This document shows positions 45,739 through 57,073 of a DNA stretch of 64,000 nucleotides, one piece after another. Position 1 is the stretch's first letter, and each line of letters opens with the position of its first letter. The stretch covers positions 71,690,618-71,754,617 of the forward strand of contig NC_054537.1 of the NCBI RefSeq assembly GCF_017654505.1. Direction: 5' to 3'. The notes below the pieces were generated by a model. The model searched no databases. It saw nothing but the letters and a program-made list of their open reading frames with translations, and was not told the origin of the DNA. This stretch comes from Polyodon spathula (Eukaryota; Chordata; Actinopteri; Acipenseriformes; Polyodontidae). The position numbers were made by a program, and so were the translations under genes.

Positions 45739-48244
45739 TAAAAGCTTTTTTTAATCAAAAATCATCTGTCAGCTTATTTTTTCACTACAAACTAAACTGT
45801 AGTATTTTGTTGGTTTTTTGTTTATATGCAATATTATCAGACAGCTACTTTTCGTTCATCTTTTTAGCGATTACTAAGATAAATGTCCAGGATCCTTGTG
45901 CATGAGTCAAAGTGACTATAATGGATGATTAAAAAAAATAGTAGCAAGTACAGACTCTGGTCGCTCTGGTCTATTATCTATGTGGCTTCAAATTAGTGTT
46001 TTTATTCACCCTGTTACCAAGAATACGGCTGAGTGACACTGACACTGAGGGCGTTGCTCACAATGTGCCTCTGCGTGAGCTGACTCCGGGGCAGATGCGT
46101 TAACAGTAGTGTAAAAACCAAATCAAAGCCATTACAAAGCACCCTCTGGAGCAGGCCACGTTTGGGACAGCTGGAATGGCTGCAGTTACACAGCTAAGAG
46201 CTAAGCTGCCTCAAAGTCGGCTTTAAAGTGTATCATGCACGTTTTTTTTTTTTTTATCACTGAAATGGATGCAGCAAGGTTTATTAAGAATATTAATCTT
46301 AAGCATTATTATTTAAAAATAAATAAATAAATTAAATTATAGGCCACTAAAATGTGATTAATGTGGATCATAGACAACGCCTACCAAAAACACAACCTCT
46401 TTGTGACGTATCAAAAGGGAAACAGTTCTCGGCCTGTATGTCTGGCCTACAGGTTTGTGAGATAATAAATAAATAAATAAAATAGGTGAATACGTGCGTG
46501 TGCAGGGGTTGCATGAACTCCAACCTGCCAGGGCATCGGATGCATGCCTTTTGAGGGAAAGATAGTGCTGTATTTTGCTCCTGGGTGTGGTTTGTCAAAA
46601 GAGAGTTCACTGTGAAATTCGTTTGAATATAGCACAGGATTTGAAAGCAAGCAACAAGTCAGGTTGCAGTCAAATGTTTCAGTGCTCATCAAATGTGTTT
46701 TTTTCAAATAAATATATCATTAAGGTTTTACAGGAAACCACCATGAACACACACACACATATATGAGTAGGTAAGTTACAGTATTTCAGTTACATCACTA
46801 TTTTTGACAGAACCCTATGGTCATAATATCAGCACTCACTTTTCAAATTATATAGAGTCTTTAAATATTGTGTGTGCGTCATCAGGATACAAAACATGTA
46901 AATTGTTTTTATGACATTACCATATTGGAATATAAACCTGTATTTCTGGATTACAAACAACTATCTGAACTTTACTGCTTCAGAAAATTTCCACCACTGA
47001 TGTAATGGTGAGTAAAGAAACGTTTATTTTTCCATATTAATTGCAGAAGTTGTCTTATCTCCTTTATATAATGCCATCTTATCAATCCTTATGTCTACTG
47101 TACATTACTGTAATGTTTGTAATTTATCATTTTAGAAAAAATTTCAATGTCACTCTAAGTGGTCTGCTGTTCTGTGACAGTCTGTGGCCTGTGATCACAG
47201 ACAAAATATGGCAAAAATGTGTATTATAGACCATAACAGATAATCACTAAACTAATATAAACTAATTACAGAGTATAGATACTAAAGCATATATTATTGG
47301 TAACACTATGTAACACAATTTTTGTTCCTGGGTAGTAAGTGTTATTTCCTAATTGCTTATGCCTCAAAAGTATAGAAAATGGCTATTATTCCCCACAAAC
47401 TTTGCTTTTGTGACCAGGACAGTGATATTTCAAAATATCACTATTTCCAGTCGGAAAATGGGCAAATGTGTGTCTTTTCGTTCACATAAAGTCAGAAAAA
47501 AACAACATATGAATCCAAATTAGCATGTATTTATACTAAAGTAATACAAAAATGACTACAAAAGATTTAGAAGTGAGTAATTTTTCGAGATTTACGATTA
47601 TACTTATATATTTATGGATTAAAAAACAAAAACAAACAAAAAAAAAAAAAATCATCGCACAACAATATAATTTTGTTCCAAAATGTAAAGCTTTTTATTA
47701 TTTTTAATTCTGCCAAAGAAATATACATGCCTGAAAGCTAGAATATGTGTTAACATCGTTAGATTTGAATTGGATGAAAAACAAATCAAATTACAAGACA
47801 AAATATTCATACAACATACTGAACCATAAAACAATGTATCACGACTGTTAATAAGCTTTGTTTCAAAGCACACAGCTGAAATGGTGTTTCTGCTTAAAAT
47901 TGATTGCATAGACCAGTACTAAGGATGGATACAGTGTCACTGCCAAGTGTACTCTCGATTGCTTGCTTTGTTGATAAATTATATTTTAAGTATGACAATC
48001 ACATATTCAGAAAAAAAAAAATGCCAGAAAGTGGAAACAGGATCCTGAAACTGGCACATATAGCAACATATGAGTCTGATTAGTCCAATTTTACTTTCAA
48101 GTTATTCTGTAAAGAAGATAAGTAGTGACATAGGCAAAGGTGACACTGAATAATGTTCCTATTAATTTGCTGCATCTGGAATCATCTGTTTTCTATAAAA
48201 GGTAATACATGTTTCCAGCTTGGTGCATGGGCTGTGACATTGGT

Positions 48245-48246
<2 letters not shown>
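45739..48246. other. No gene seen
   Basis: A+T-rich with small ORFs lacking motifs. A short palindrome AGTGATATTT-CA-AAATATCACT lies near 47,420-47,441. A short moderately GC-rich patch (46,020-46,230) shows no recognisable coding frame. Confidence 0.35.

Positions 48247-48284
<38 letters not shown>
48247..48284. repeat. (TAA)n microsatellite
   Basis: About twelve TAA units. Confidence 0.95.
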
Positions 48285-48285
<1 letters not shown>

Positions 48286-48755
48286 CTATCTATTTTTATA
48301 GCACCCTCCCCCGGGTGATTCTATAACTTTTCTCAGCGGAAGGGTGCCCAGCAAATCATTACAAGTTCAAGGTAAATCTAGGTTTTAAAGTGTTTGTTTT
48401 TGTTTTGTTTTTTTCAAAAAGAAAATGATGAGAACATTTTTTTTTTTTTATAGTGATAGTGTCATCTCGATGAAGACTGTACCATGTGGTCGTTGACATT
48501 GACTTCCATTAGCACCCTCACCTTTGAGATGTATAACATCAGTCGCGGTATCACACAGTAGAACCATGATCAACTATATACATGACTATATTTACTGCAC
48601 TTCACACATCTGAAACCTAATTTTCTAATATAAGTGCAAAAAGACAAGAATATAATTTTATCACTTTAAGATTTCAACTTCCCTAATGATTATGATACAT
48701 CTATCAAGATACATCTACCCATCTACCTTCTGTAGCATATTGCCACACAAAGCTG

Positions 48756-48918
48756 TAGTCTATGTTACTTATTTGGAATTGATTATGCAGTTTGTGCATA
48801 CCGCCACTTGGGGCACTCCCCAGCCCTTAGTGCACAACTAGACTTAACATTAAATACTGCCCCCAGGTTGTGGTATGCACAAAATGAATAATCAATTCCA
48901 AATACGTAACAGACTATA
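48756..48918. mobile_element. Foldback/MITE with ~60-bp inverted arms
   Basis: TAGTCTATGTTACTTATTTG continuing to GGAATTGATTATGCAGTTTGTGCATACC at the left. The complement of the right end reads TAGTCTGTTACGTATTTGGA continuing ATTGATTATTCATTTTGTGCATACC. The arms agree over most of about 60 bases with a loop of about 45 bases. Both ends begin with TA, the target dinucleotide of Tc1/mariner elements, so a small non-autonomous element of that type is plausible. No coding capacity. Confidence 0.75.
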
Positions 48919-51900
48919 ATGTATGTTCAATTCTCTTTTGTTCCAGCTAGCACTCATCCAGAAGTGCCGTTTGGCACCTTTGAGGATACTTTGTAGTTTT
49001 AACATCTGTTTCTATGCAAATTATTGTTATTCTATAATGCTGAACAGTGTCAATTGATTGCATTTCAACAGATGTTTGGTTGTATTTATGACCACTGACT
49101 ACTGAATGGATGCTATATTGGGTTCTGTAATGTGGTGGCCTATTTATTTGCAGTGTGATTATGTTTAACCAGTTTAAAATATGTAAATCTCTGACAAAGT
49201 CATTATCCTTGCGGATGGATTATTGTAATTCATGTGACTGTTATATAGGTTAATAGGGTCAGTGGGGCATCCTTTTCATAACATTTACAGAGTATCACAA
49301 GTGGATTTCTGCTGAGGAAGGCACACCTTTGCTTCTCAGCAGATAAAAGAATGGATCATTTTGTAAAGAGCTCAACCTATTTATAATTCTGATATCTTGT
49401 GTGTTATTGAAACAGAAACTGAATAAAGCCACTGTGTTAATCAGCTGTTTCATAAAAAATTATTACTTGTACCTTGTGTTGTGTTTTCCCTATTGCAGTG
49501 GGCTGCATACATATTTAACAAGAAGAAGCAACAAAGTAAATGTTTGATACATTTGATGTGGAACATTTTGCTGAGGACACCATTAGAATAGTAATTATAT
49601 TGAAAACTGTGTTTGTTTTCCTGGATGTTTAGAACTGTACCCAAGAATAGAGAAAATGCATTGGATAATACTGTACTAAAGTTCCTGTACTCAATAGATA
49701 CCTTAACATTGGACTGTAGAATCTGCAAGTTCAGCACTTATTTGTGGTTTATTTTGTAAAATAAGGATAATACAGCAGGTACGTTTAGACGTCAGAGGAT
49801 CAAATAATGTTCAAACATCGCATGTGATTGGTTCTCTGTTGCTTCACAAACACATTATCACTTGATTTTGTTGGCCAATGGTCAATCAAAGTCAAAATGT
49901 TGTGGCAAGTGCTGGGCGTAGTAACTAGCTTCATCAAAAACTAAATTGAAATATAGGAAAATATAATATTTTGAGTGGGTGAGGAATGGGGAGAAATGTA
50001 AATAAGCTTATGAATATTTAAAAGAAAACTAATGTTTCGAAGTATACAAAAAGCCAAAGAGCAGAAGTGTTAATGAGTTTGTCAGAGCTCTGTGCTTTGC
50101 TGTTTATTGCAGAGGGCTGGAGTGACTTCATGCGACAGTACTATCCATCACATCAGCTAAAACACTGCCTGACATCGACAATCTTACCCGTATCTTACCC
50201 GTAAATATTTGACAGAAAATGATGATGCTTTAGTTGGTAAACTTCTGGAACTCACTGATGGAAATGTCCAGTGTGATGTTTGACATGACTCCCGACGCCA
50301 TTCGACCATCCAGTTCTGTCAATGCTTGTCTTTTTATGATTTATGAGGTGAATAAACCTGGCTTGTTTTGTGCTGATGTTACGTTCATACCTTCTGCAGA
50401 TACTCTGTCAGCACATCGATTACCCAAACATTCGCAAAGTACCAATTAACTTGGGAAAATGTGGCCTCAGCTTGCACAGATTCTGGCAAAATTTGCCAGG
50501 GACATTAACTTTAATCAGAAACCAAAACTGCTATGCATCACATTCCACATGTAATGTCCCGATTTTTAATTAAAAACACATTTTTACCGACTTTAACCCT
50601 ATTTTAATATTTGTAAAATAAATTTTTTAAGATGAAAACCGAAAATGCAGAAAGCTAAGTATGACATAGGACTATGAGGTTATCCTGGACAGAGTTTAAA
50701 TTACAGTTAAATGTCAGTTATGTTAAAGTCTGTGTGTGTGTGTGTGTACACTCTATGCACCTGATTAAAACATCTTAAAGCTTTTACGGCGCTAAATAGA
50801 TTAAATAAATAAATACATTTTAAATAGAAATATTCATTCATGCACCCATTCGTGCAGTAAGGGAATTTCTCGAGTCATAAAATGTTTAATATTTGATTTG
50901 TTGAATACTTATCTATTTTCAACAAAGGAGTAAATCTCATTAGCAGCTTCTCCCATCAATCTGGGTCTGACATTCCACCAAAGGAAAAGAAGACGGTACT
51001 TTGCTTGTTGTAGGCATTGTATTGCATCGGCTGGCAGCAAGATAATAGTTCTTTTCAACGGGAGGCAGCTGTTGATTTTCAATTGTCCCGCAAAATTATC
51101 TTCAACTTGTCTGAAGATTTACGACTGGAATGGGTTCCATTGATCATATGTACTCACAGTTGCACTTGAGAAGTTATGTAGTTTGTAACAATGTTCTTGT
51201 TGCAATTCTTTTGTAAGGCTAAAGGACCTTCTCAGATACACAGCTGCTGGCTAATTACTTCAATTCGTCACGTGGTTCATTTCCAGCAGTGAAATAAAAC
51301 AAAGACCGGTTTTCAGAACAATGCAGCATCCTGTTTCCTGGTTCAGTTTCTCGCAGGGCAAAGAGCAGGGCCCTTTTCAGAGCTGATTTCAGCCTTCTCA
51401 GGATATGATTTTAGACATTTTCGTGTATGATTCTATTCCCACTTCAGAGCAGATTTCAGACACTTTTAGAGCCACGTTTCCAGAACCACTTTTAGACCCA
51501 CTTCTCTCTCATTTTCTACGCAAAGGAAATTTTATGACTTAACTTTACAAATCTGCATTTATCTACTTTGACCATCTACTTTAAAAAAAAATTAAATTGC
51601 AACTTTCATAAACAAATTTAAACAGTGTATATTAATATCCAGCAATAACCTGACCTGACTGCACTGTAAGCTACACCTTGGTTACAACTCAATCTGTATG
51701 CAACCTACCCTCAGATCAATAAAATTGAGTTTATATTCACTCTTGTGTGCACATTCATTACTATTCATATCAGTACATGTCATAACCCGATGGTGAATAC
51801 TATTTTACAGTTTACTATTATATAACTAAAAATAATGACTCCTCTCCGATAACTCCTACTCTGCCTCCGCTGACTTACTGAGCTAAACACCATTAGTTTG

Positions 51901-52639
51901 GTTACATAGAGAACCACGATTACACTTTTTCTTTTAAACATGCACATTTGTGAGGTAAAGCGTGATTCTGCATCAATAGGCCCAGACATGGAGACATACA
52001 GACAAAACAACAACCAGCCAGAGAAAATAAGACAAAAAACTATTCAAGCACAGTAAATTAGTTGAAAATTCTGAACCTGCCAAATATATTTTATTTGGGC
52101 TTAAAAAAAAAAACAGTTTGACAACAGTAAGAAATGCAATATGGCACACCTGTCAAAGATGGCACATTAAATATGCACTTACGTTTATTTTCCCTGTTTA
52201 CTGTCATGCCATGTGTTTAAGTTAGAAACTTTTCATTTCATTTAAACACATTGGAGTTAGAACATGTTGATACATATTTAGACACAGTGCTACATTTTTA
52301 AATCAGGCACTTATGCTTATGCAACACACATAAAGCGATTCATAATTTACGGGCTTTAAATAGTTAGGCTGAACGCTTGCTGTGCAGTAATCTGCCAAAA
52401 AAAAAAAACAATGCGAGGGAGTGCCAATTTCAGGCTTTAAGAAAGGAAAATTAGATGCCCATTAATTTCTCATGAATTTAACTTATAATTTTAATGTATA
52501 GTTTAAATAAAATTAAGATTAATAGCATGTGATTTAATAGCATTTGTATAATTAGTTGTTTGCAAGATGTCATTTGAATATTTTCAGGAAAATATCAGGA
52601 AAAATATATTTGCTTTCTAATTTCTCAAGGGATATATTT
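48919..52639. other. No gene seen
   Basis: 3.7 kb of A+T-rich DNA. ORFs near 50,234-50,573 and elsewhere lack recognisable motifs; a (GT)n tract of about nine units is near 50,731-50,747. Confidence 0.35.
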
Positions 52640-52930
52640 AGGCCCTGTCCACCCTACATAACCGATCTCGAGAACTGTACTCAAAAATGTTTAAATTAAT
52701 CCAGCGTCCACATTAAAGTACTGTTTCACATTTAGTCGGGCTTAATCCGTTCACACACTATTAAAGTAGTTTGGTTACAGTTCCTAGCAGCGCAATGAAC
52801 AATGGTCTCAAGTCCGGTTCTCGAGTATGGTACTAAACATTGCATGGTGTGGATGCTAACTGTATTTAGCATTTTTAAACCGGTTTAAAGGCAACTAATA
52901 GGGTTTAAAAGCATAGTGTGAACAGAGCCT
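52640..52930. mobile_element. hAT-like MITE, 291 bp
   Basis: The left end AGGCCCTGTCCACCCTACAT and the inverse of the right end (AGGCTCTGTTCACACTATGC) agree at most of the first 15 bases. AGGC(C/T)CTGT(C/T)CAC-type ends with internal CGGTTTAAA/GTTTAAA words are seen in non-autonomous elements of the hAT group in fish. A clean 8-bp target duplication is not evident (GGATATATT versus TAATCATT). Non-coding. Confidence 0.6.
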
Positions 52931-53433
52931 TAATCATTTTTACTAACATACAATAGTGAACAGGGTTTGTCAACTTAGTAGAGGGTCTATTATGTATTTA
53001 TTGCTGTGTTGGGTCCTCTCACACATCCCTGCAATTAGCTGGCCATTCAGTCACTGATAGATTCTGTACACTCATCAGTAACAAAATAGTATATTAAAAG
53101 ATTTACACTAAACCCAGACAAAAACTACAGGTTAAAATCTACAGCACACTAGCCAGTTAATTTTTTGTCAGAACAGATTCACAGTGGATACAAATTTCAC
53201 GCTGGTGGCTCTGTTATCCTGTGGATATTAATCACATCAAGACATTCTGCATCTAAGCATCTCTAGGCCACTTCCATCTTTATTGCTCAGACCCACATTT
53301 GAGTGCATCTGGGTGAGGGTCACATGCTTCACAACAGAGCTGCCGCTGTCATCTGCTTCTTAGTCTCCACACTTTTCACATTTACCCAGCACAGTATTTC
53401 CCCAAAACAGCCTCTCCTGCTATCCCCTGACAC
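52931..53433. other. No feature seen
   Basis: No recognisable element or ORF. Confidence 0.3.
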
Positions 53434-53434
53434 A

Positions 53435-53500
<66 letters not shown>
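53434..53500. repeat. (GT)n(TA)n microsatellite
   Basis: A short GT tract followed by about 28 TA units. Confidence 0.96.
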
Positions 53501-53503
<3 letters not shown>

Positions 53504-54727
53504 GCGAGACATGATGAATTAAGCAAATGAATTTTGTTTGTTGAACACTTTGAATAATTACTCAAATTGAATAATTAAAAGGCTTAACTTCAGGCACACT
53601 AAGGGGGTGTCTACAAAGTCCGTTAAAGTAAGACATGCTTTCTCTTCCCAGACATAGGCATTTTTTATACATGCAAATTATGCCCAAAAACCAGTGCTCA
53701 AATCGTGCAATTGTGTTATTGTAGAATATAGGAGACAGTAAGCCAGTCCAAAGTACCTATTTTCACTTTTAATATGGTGAGTACACCTGGTGTTAGCATT
53801 TTTATGCCTGTTTTTGGGGGGTGGGCACACTATGTACGCTTGCTATTATTCTCATCTTTACTAGTCGCCAAAGAGCGATGTACTGCCGTGACTGCCCTAT
53901 TAGAGCCATGAGCTGATTGAGTGCATTTTTTCATATATATTTTATCCCTTGAATAATGAGTAATAGCAAAATTAACATACACATTACGAATACTTGTTTG
54001 TGCTCTAACTCAGGCACACCCCTACTCACAATGCACCCAGGTGTGCGGTAAGGTGTCTGTTGTGGGTTATCGCTTACTAATATTACATACATTTACAAAA
54101 CTCAGGAAATTCATTACAAACATGTTGTTTAAAATAGTTATGGTTACTTCCTTACAAAAAAAAAAATTAAGGAAATGCAAAGATCACATTCAGCCACATT
54201 CAGCCATAATGGGTCATCAGCCACTATCCACCAGCAAAAGTGTAATAGTGCCTAGTTTGAAAGGTAAGTTCACCTTACCTGAAAAGTTATCTTTATTTGA
54301 CTTATTGAAAAGCAGTTCACATTTGTTCACATGCCATTTTGTGCATTAAAAATGCAACACACACACTATTGTATAGACACTGTATATAGTTAAATTATGT
54401 AAAGGTTTGCACATATTTAAATTATTATTTTTGGTTGATAGTTAAAGAAAAAAAGGCTGAAAAGTTCATTTAAATCTTCATAAAAGCAATAAAACAACAA
54501 TTGGATTTCGTAATTTTGTGCATTCTGCATTGTTTTATTTCAGGATATTAACATTGACACATCTGCTCTGAGGGAATTTTTTTTTTTTTTTAACAAAATG
54601 CTTTTCTTATTTTCTCTGCTGTTCCAACTTCACAGATGTTTTGAAGGGTGAAGCATGTCATTATCATTACTGGCAGTATTTAAGTGTGTGTCAATCCTTT
54701 TTAGCAGACAACTCCCACTTCCTTTTA
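53501..54727. other. No feature seen
   Basis: A+T-rich, with a short duplicated ATTCAGCCA word near 54,189 and 54,198. No supported gene. Confidence 0.3.
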
Positions 54728-54732
54728 GACGC

Positions 54733-55233
54733 TGTGAGATAGCAGGGAGGGGGTTAAAATCCTCCCTGCTTTAAAAACATGTGAAAATGCACTTTTGGGT
54801 GAATGGGCTAAGGGTTTTAAATTGTTTAATTGTTTAATTGTCTTATTGTTTAGTTATCCCCTGCACCTGGTGGTAATTGTGAATTAGAGCCAGGCGCAGG
54901 GTATTTAAGAGAGGCAGCCAGTCTGCTCAGGGCTGCTGTGAGAAAAGCCCGACTGTGTGAGTGAGCAGTCGTATTGAGGTTTTGTGTGAGTTTGTGTTTT
55001 TCAGTGTTTGTGGCAGGTAAACGGCTTAGCCGTCCTGTGTGATAGTTAGGATCTTGTATCGAGTGTTTAGTTAGTGCTCCGAAGGAGTTAGGTTTTGTTT
55101 TGTTTTATTTTGCTTATTTTTTATTATTAAAGTTGCACATCAGCGCTATTTTTCTTTCAAACTTGTGTGTGTATCGTGATTTTTAGAAGGGAAAAGAACC
55201 CAAGCGCGTCTGTTTGGTGAGCCGACCGTCACA
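54733..55233 (+). mobile_element. Solo LTR (family C) with exact target duplication
   Basis: Starts TGTGAGATAGCAGGGAGG and ends GAGCCGACCGTCACA. GACGC flanks it at 54,728-54,732 and 55,234-55,238. GGGTATTTAAGAG (TATA-like, near 54,900) followed about 220 bases later by TTATTATTAAAG gives plus orientation. GGCAGGTAAACGGCTTAGCC and TAGTTAGTGCTCC are shared with the LTR-like fragment at 22.8-23.1 kb. No internal sequence is attached. Confidence 0.85.
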
Positions 55234-55399
55234 GACGCCCAAATGCATTTTCCACCACGATGCGAGCGACACTAAGGCAGAAATTGAATGTTGACTGGCA
55301 GTCAGTCTTCCTGTGTCATTGTAGGACTTCGTTCCTGAGATGTATATGTGGGTTCTCCTAGAAGTATATCACTTACATCTGTCCTACATATTTCCTTTC

Positions 55400-55958
55400 A
55401 GTTTTCTGGAAAAGTAGTCCCTTTTTCTTTTGCCTTATCTCACAAGAATGATCTGGGGTTGCCAGCACATACGTCACAGAACCTGTATTTGTGGTCAACA
55501 ACTCCCTGAAGGATTACCGACTGCCACCCTTTACTATTCAGATAAAGCAGAGGTTATTCTAGTGGGCTCACAGAACCAACTAAAAAGACATTTACGGATT
55601 ACATCAGCTCAACTCTTGCAGTCTCTCATCAAAACTTAAACTACAAATTAAGATTTTTCTTTCATCCTGACCCTGATTATTTGAGACTCATATTAGTGAG
55701 GTTATTAAAGTACCTTTCGACCATTTGCTTTCTTATCTTAGTGGGTTTTAATGTAACTTTAAAATTGCTGCTTTTGCATTATGTGTATATTGTAATTTAA
55801 ATGGTCTGATTGTGGCAGTTTTATGTGTGACATGCTATACAAATGTAATGTATTTGTTGTTTTTTTTCTGTTATGTACTGTAAAGTGCTTTGAGATACTT
55901 TTGTATAAAAAATGCTATATAAATGCAATAAATAAAATAAATAAATAAATAAATGTTT
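55400..55958 (+). mobile_element. 3' end of a LINE (L2/CR1-like), truncated
   Basis: A short coding remnant reads SDKAEVILVGSQNQLKRHLRI (near 55,540-55,600), the post-RT segment common in fish LINEs. It is followed by a 3' UTR with the signature GTAAAGTGCTTTGAGATACTT and AAATGCTATATAAATGCAATAAAT and a (AAAT)n tail. The 5' part is missing, as usual for target-primed insertions. It is a different LINE family from the one at the left end of the window. Confidence 0.75.
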
Positions 55959-56333
55959 AAGAAATCCTAGTGACACTCCCCAGGACCCAATATGGGTAAT
56001 TTATTACATCATTTTGTTTCAAGGCCTTCAACAATTTCTCTGAACTCTTCTGCTGTAGCGGTTCTGAGGTATGTTGACTTTAGTTTTGTGCTTATAATCA
56101 CACAAATGTCACACACACCTACACACTGTTGTTTTGCTTACCCCGAACAGATGAGCAATTCGTGAGCAATGCCCTGGGCATTCTGAAATTTTCAATCCAA
56201 TCTGTGTGTGTGAACTGCTGCATGACGATTCTATCCCACCAGTTGGTGTTTCTTTTTTAGGACCAAACAGTCACATTTCGTTTGCGATGCAGAACACACA
56301 GCTGCATCACCTAAAAGATAAAAAAAGAAAAAA
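55959..56333. other. No feature seen
   Basis: Short spacer up to the target duplication of the Gmr1-like element; no recognisable content. Confidence 0.3.
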
Positions 56334-56338
56334 GAGCC

Positions 56339-57073
56339 TGTGGCAAAGTGGCTAGTGGAGGGGAACAGGTGTAGCGGTGATGCGATGCAGGAGTGACAGG
56401 CAGACAACAGTTTCCAGTGAAAAGGTGCTTTTATTTATAATCCAGGTCTGGTGACCGTTAAATAATAAATCCCCGGCTATACACAACAATGTGTAAAGCA
56501 CGGGGATAGCAATAACACAGACACAGTCCCGAACAAAACGAACACACGGTCACCAGTCCTGGGTGAGTGCAGACGTGCTTGTGGTGGGTGAAGACACTGT
56601 ATTTCGTGACGGTTCCGTGCAGTGGTGATCCGGATTGTGCTGACCCTGGTCGACAGCTCCGGATAGGTGAGTTAACTGTCTGGTGGTGCAAAACGCAGAC
56701 AATTACAAAACAAACACAACAAAACACAACACGTAATTCTCTGCAACAACGAGAGCTCCTCTCTCGATCCTTCTCTCTCCGAACATTTACCCAAACGAAG
56801 GAAAAGACCAGCGTTACCCTGGCCCCTATATGTAATCCCGCATGATATCGAGATAAACGGTTGCAGCTGCCTTATTACTTGCAGCTGCCTCTCGTTTACC
56901 TTTCAAATCAATACGGTCTTACAACAGAGTCTCGCTTCCATCCAGGCTGACCCACTTCCCTGACCCGGAAACGAACTGTCAGGCCAGCCCTTCCAGATAC
57001 TTCTCCTCCCGTTCTTTAGCGCCCTCACAGGTTGGGAGGAAGATTTATCACCAGAACTCATCTTTCCGTCACA
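56339..57073 (-). repeat. 3' LTR of the Gmr1-like element
   Basis: On the minus strand it starts TGTGACGGAAAG and ends GCTTTGCCACA. A CATATAGG TATA-like word (56,825-56,832) and an AATAAA (56,430-56,435) lie about 390 bases apart and would bound the R-containing region. It contains the stop of the gag-pol frame (at 56,903). An 18-base GCAGCTGCC-containing duplication near 56,863-56,890 is absent from the solo LTR at 39 kb. Confidence 0.95.

Noticed and set aside
50234..50573. Overlapping 67-71 codon ORFs with a protein-like feel
   Set aside because: No recognisable domain, no conserved start or splice context; kept as non-coding.
56458..56845. Open frames of about 90 codons in both Gmr1-like LTRs
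   Set aside because: Duplicated only because the LTRs are identical; not in the orientation or frame of the element's coding region.
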